15,000 nt of DNA from Penaeus vannamei. Lineage: Eukaryota > Arthropoda > Malacostraca > Decapoda > Penaeidae. Where the stretch lies: assembly GCF_042767895.1 (NCBI RefSeq), contig NC_091570.1, forward strand, positions 23,306,988 to 23,321,987. Direction: 5' to 3'. Under the pieces are notes generated by a model. The model did no database searches. It was given only the letters and a program-made list of their open reading frames with translations, and was not told the DNA's origin. Made by a program: the position numbers and the translations under genes. Of this stretch, positions 14,451 to 15,000 are shown one piece after another (position 1 is the first letter of the stretch; every line of letters starts with the position of its first letter).

Positions 14451-14645
14451 AGCGTCGCAGGAACAGGACCGGTGCGCGCGACCCCTGCTGCTCCACCCCC
14501 ACCCCCACCCCCCGTCCAAAAAAAGGAAGATAAGAGAGATAAAAAAAAGACCGAACTTTTGCTTCAGCAGGAGATGGCTTACGGTCAACGAGGCTGCAGG
14601 TGAAGTTCGGCGGCATAGCAAGTAGCCCCGAATTCTTGCGAGAGG
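14451..14645 (+). other. GC-rich unique island with splice-site-like signals
   Basis: The left part has GGTGCGCGCGACC at about 14471 and CC-A-C5-A-C5-A-C6 at 14493-14513 (G-quadruplex on the minus strand). After A-rich DNA, CTTTTGCTTCAGCAG (14556-14570) resembles a 3' splice site. It is followed by GAGATGGCTTACGG with ATG at 14574 and then CTGCAG/GTGAAG (donor-like, GT at 14600). Unspliced, the ATG frame stops after nine codons (MAYGQRGCR). No family is recognisable. Confidence 0.25.
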
Positions 14646-14649
14646 ACGG

Positions 14650-14863
14650 AAGTGGGAGGGAGGGAAGGAGTGTGTGGGAGGGAGGCAGGGAGAGTGAGTG
14701 GGAGAGTAAATTGAGTATGTAAGTGAGCGAGTGTGAGTGGGAGAGAGAGGGAGGGAAGAGGGAGGAAGGAGGGAGCGGGAGAGTGGGAGAGAGAGGGAAG
14801 GAGGTAGGGAGGGAGGGAGCAATGAAAGAGTGGAAAAGTGAGTGGAAGAGAGGAATGGATGGA
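14650..14863. repeat. Purine/GT-rich block, GGGAGG and GTGAGT units
   Basis: GGGAGGGAGG and GAGTGAGTGGGAGAG units are repeated, including GAGCGAGTGTGAGTGGG near 14725, with GGATGGATG at 14854-14863. Confidence 0.85.

Positions 14864-15000
<137 letters not shown>

Overview
This window looks like intergenic, repeat-saturated nuclear DNA from a eukaryote, most likely a penaeid shrimp or a related decapod. That is an inference from composition. Very long pure (GA)n/(CT)n arrays, (GAA)n, (GGA)n, (ATC)n, (GATA)n/(CTAT)n and interrupted purine tracts fill most of the sequence, and penaeid genomes are known for unusually high microsatellite content. I find no convincing protein-coding gene, no tRNA, no rRNA, no CRISPR array and no bacterial-type operon. 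Nearly every long open frame is a translated simple repeat: GA, GGA and GAAA arrays contain no stop codons in any frame on either strand, so they yield Ser/Leu/Pro-rich or Arg/Glu/Gly-rich pseudo-proteins.

Layout. 1-470: AT-rich DNA, then a diverged 13-bp TGTCAA repeat. 470-680: pyrimidine tract. 776-1010: a 30-bp tandem array carrying the palindrome TGACGTCA. 1128-1590: mostly unique DNA with a TATA-like site and a 62-codon ORF. 1590-3140: purine and pyrimidine minisatellites and trinucleotide arrays around one small unique island. 3176-3745: a tandem duplication and a 22-bp minisatellite whose units resemble 3' splice sites. 3760-6515: alternating pyrimidine and purine blocks including (GA)49. 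6515-7450: A-rich DNA with a coding-like island. 7452-7921: (CT)47 facing a 250-bp (GA) array. 8070-8840: unique DNA with paired GCGTGGGCG-type sites. 8840-9510: Y/R/Y blocks. 9511-9965: the longest non-repetitive stretch. 9968-10600: CT, TTAC and GAA arrays. 10600-11035: C-rich and unique DNA with C19. 11036-11617: a GA array. 11618-12190: A-rich and unique DNA. 12190-12600: a CTAT minisatellite. 12600-13430: purine-rich. 13430-13885: CA and a succession of tetranucleotide repeats. 13920-13993: a strong imperfect hairpin. 14040-15000: purine-rich, with one GC-rich island and a terminal GA array that runs off the window.

The best candidates for something beyond ordinary satellite DNA are the TGACGTCA array, the hairpin at 13920-13993, the facing (CT)/(GA) arms at 7452-7921, the splice-site-like 22-bp repeat, and the coding-like island at 7004-7249. 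None amounts to a recognisable multi-gene system.
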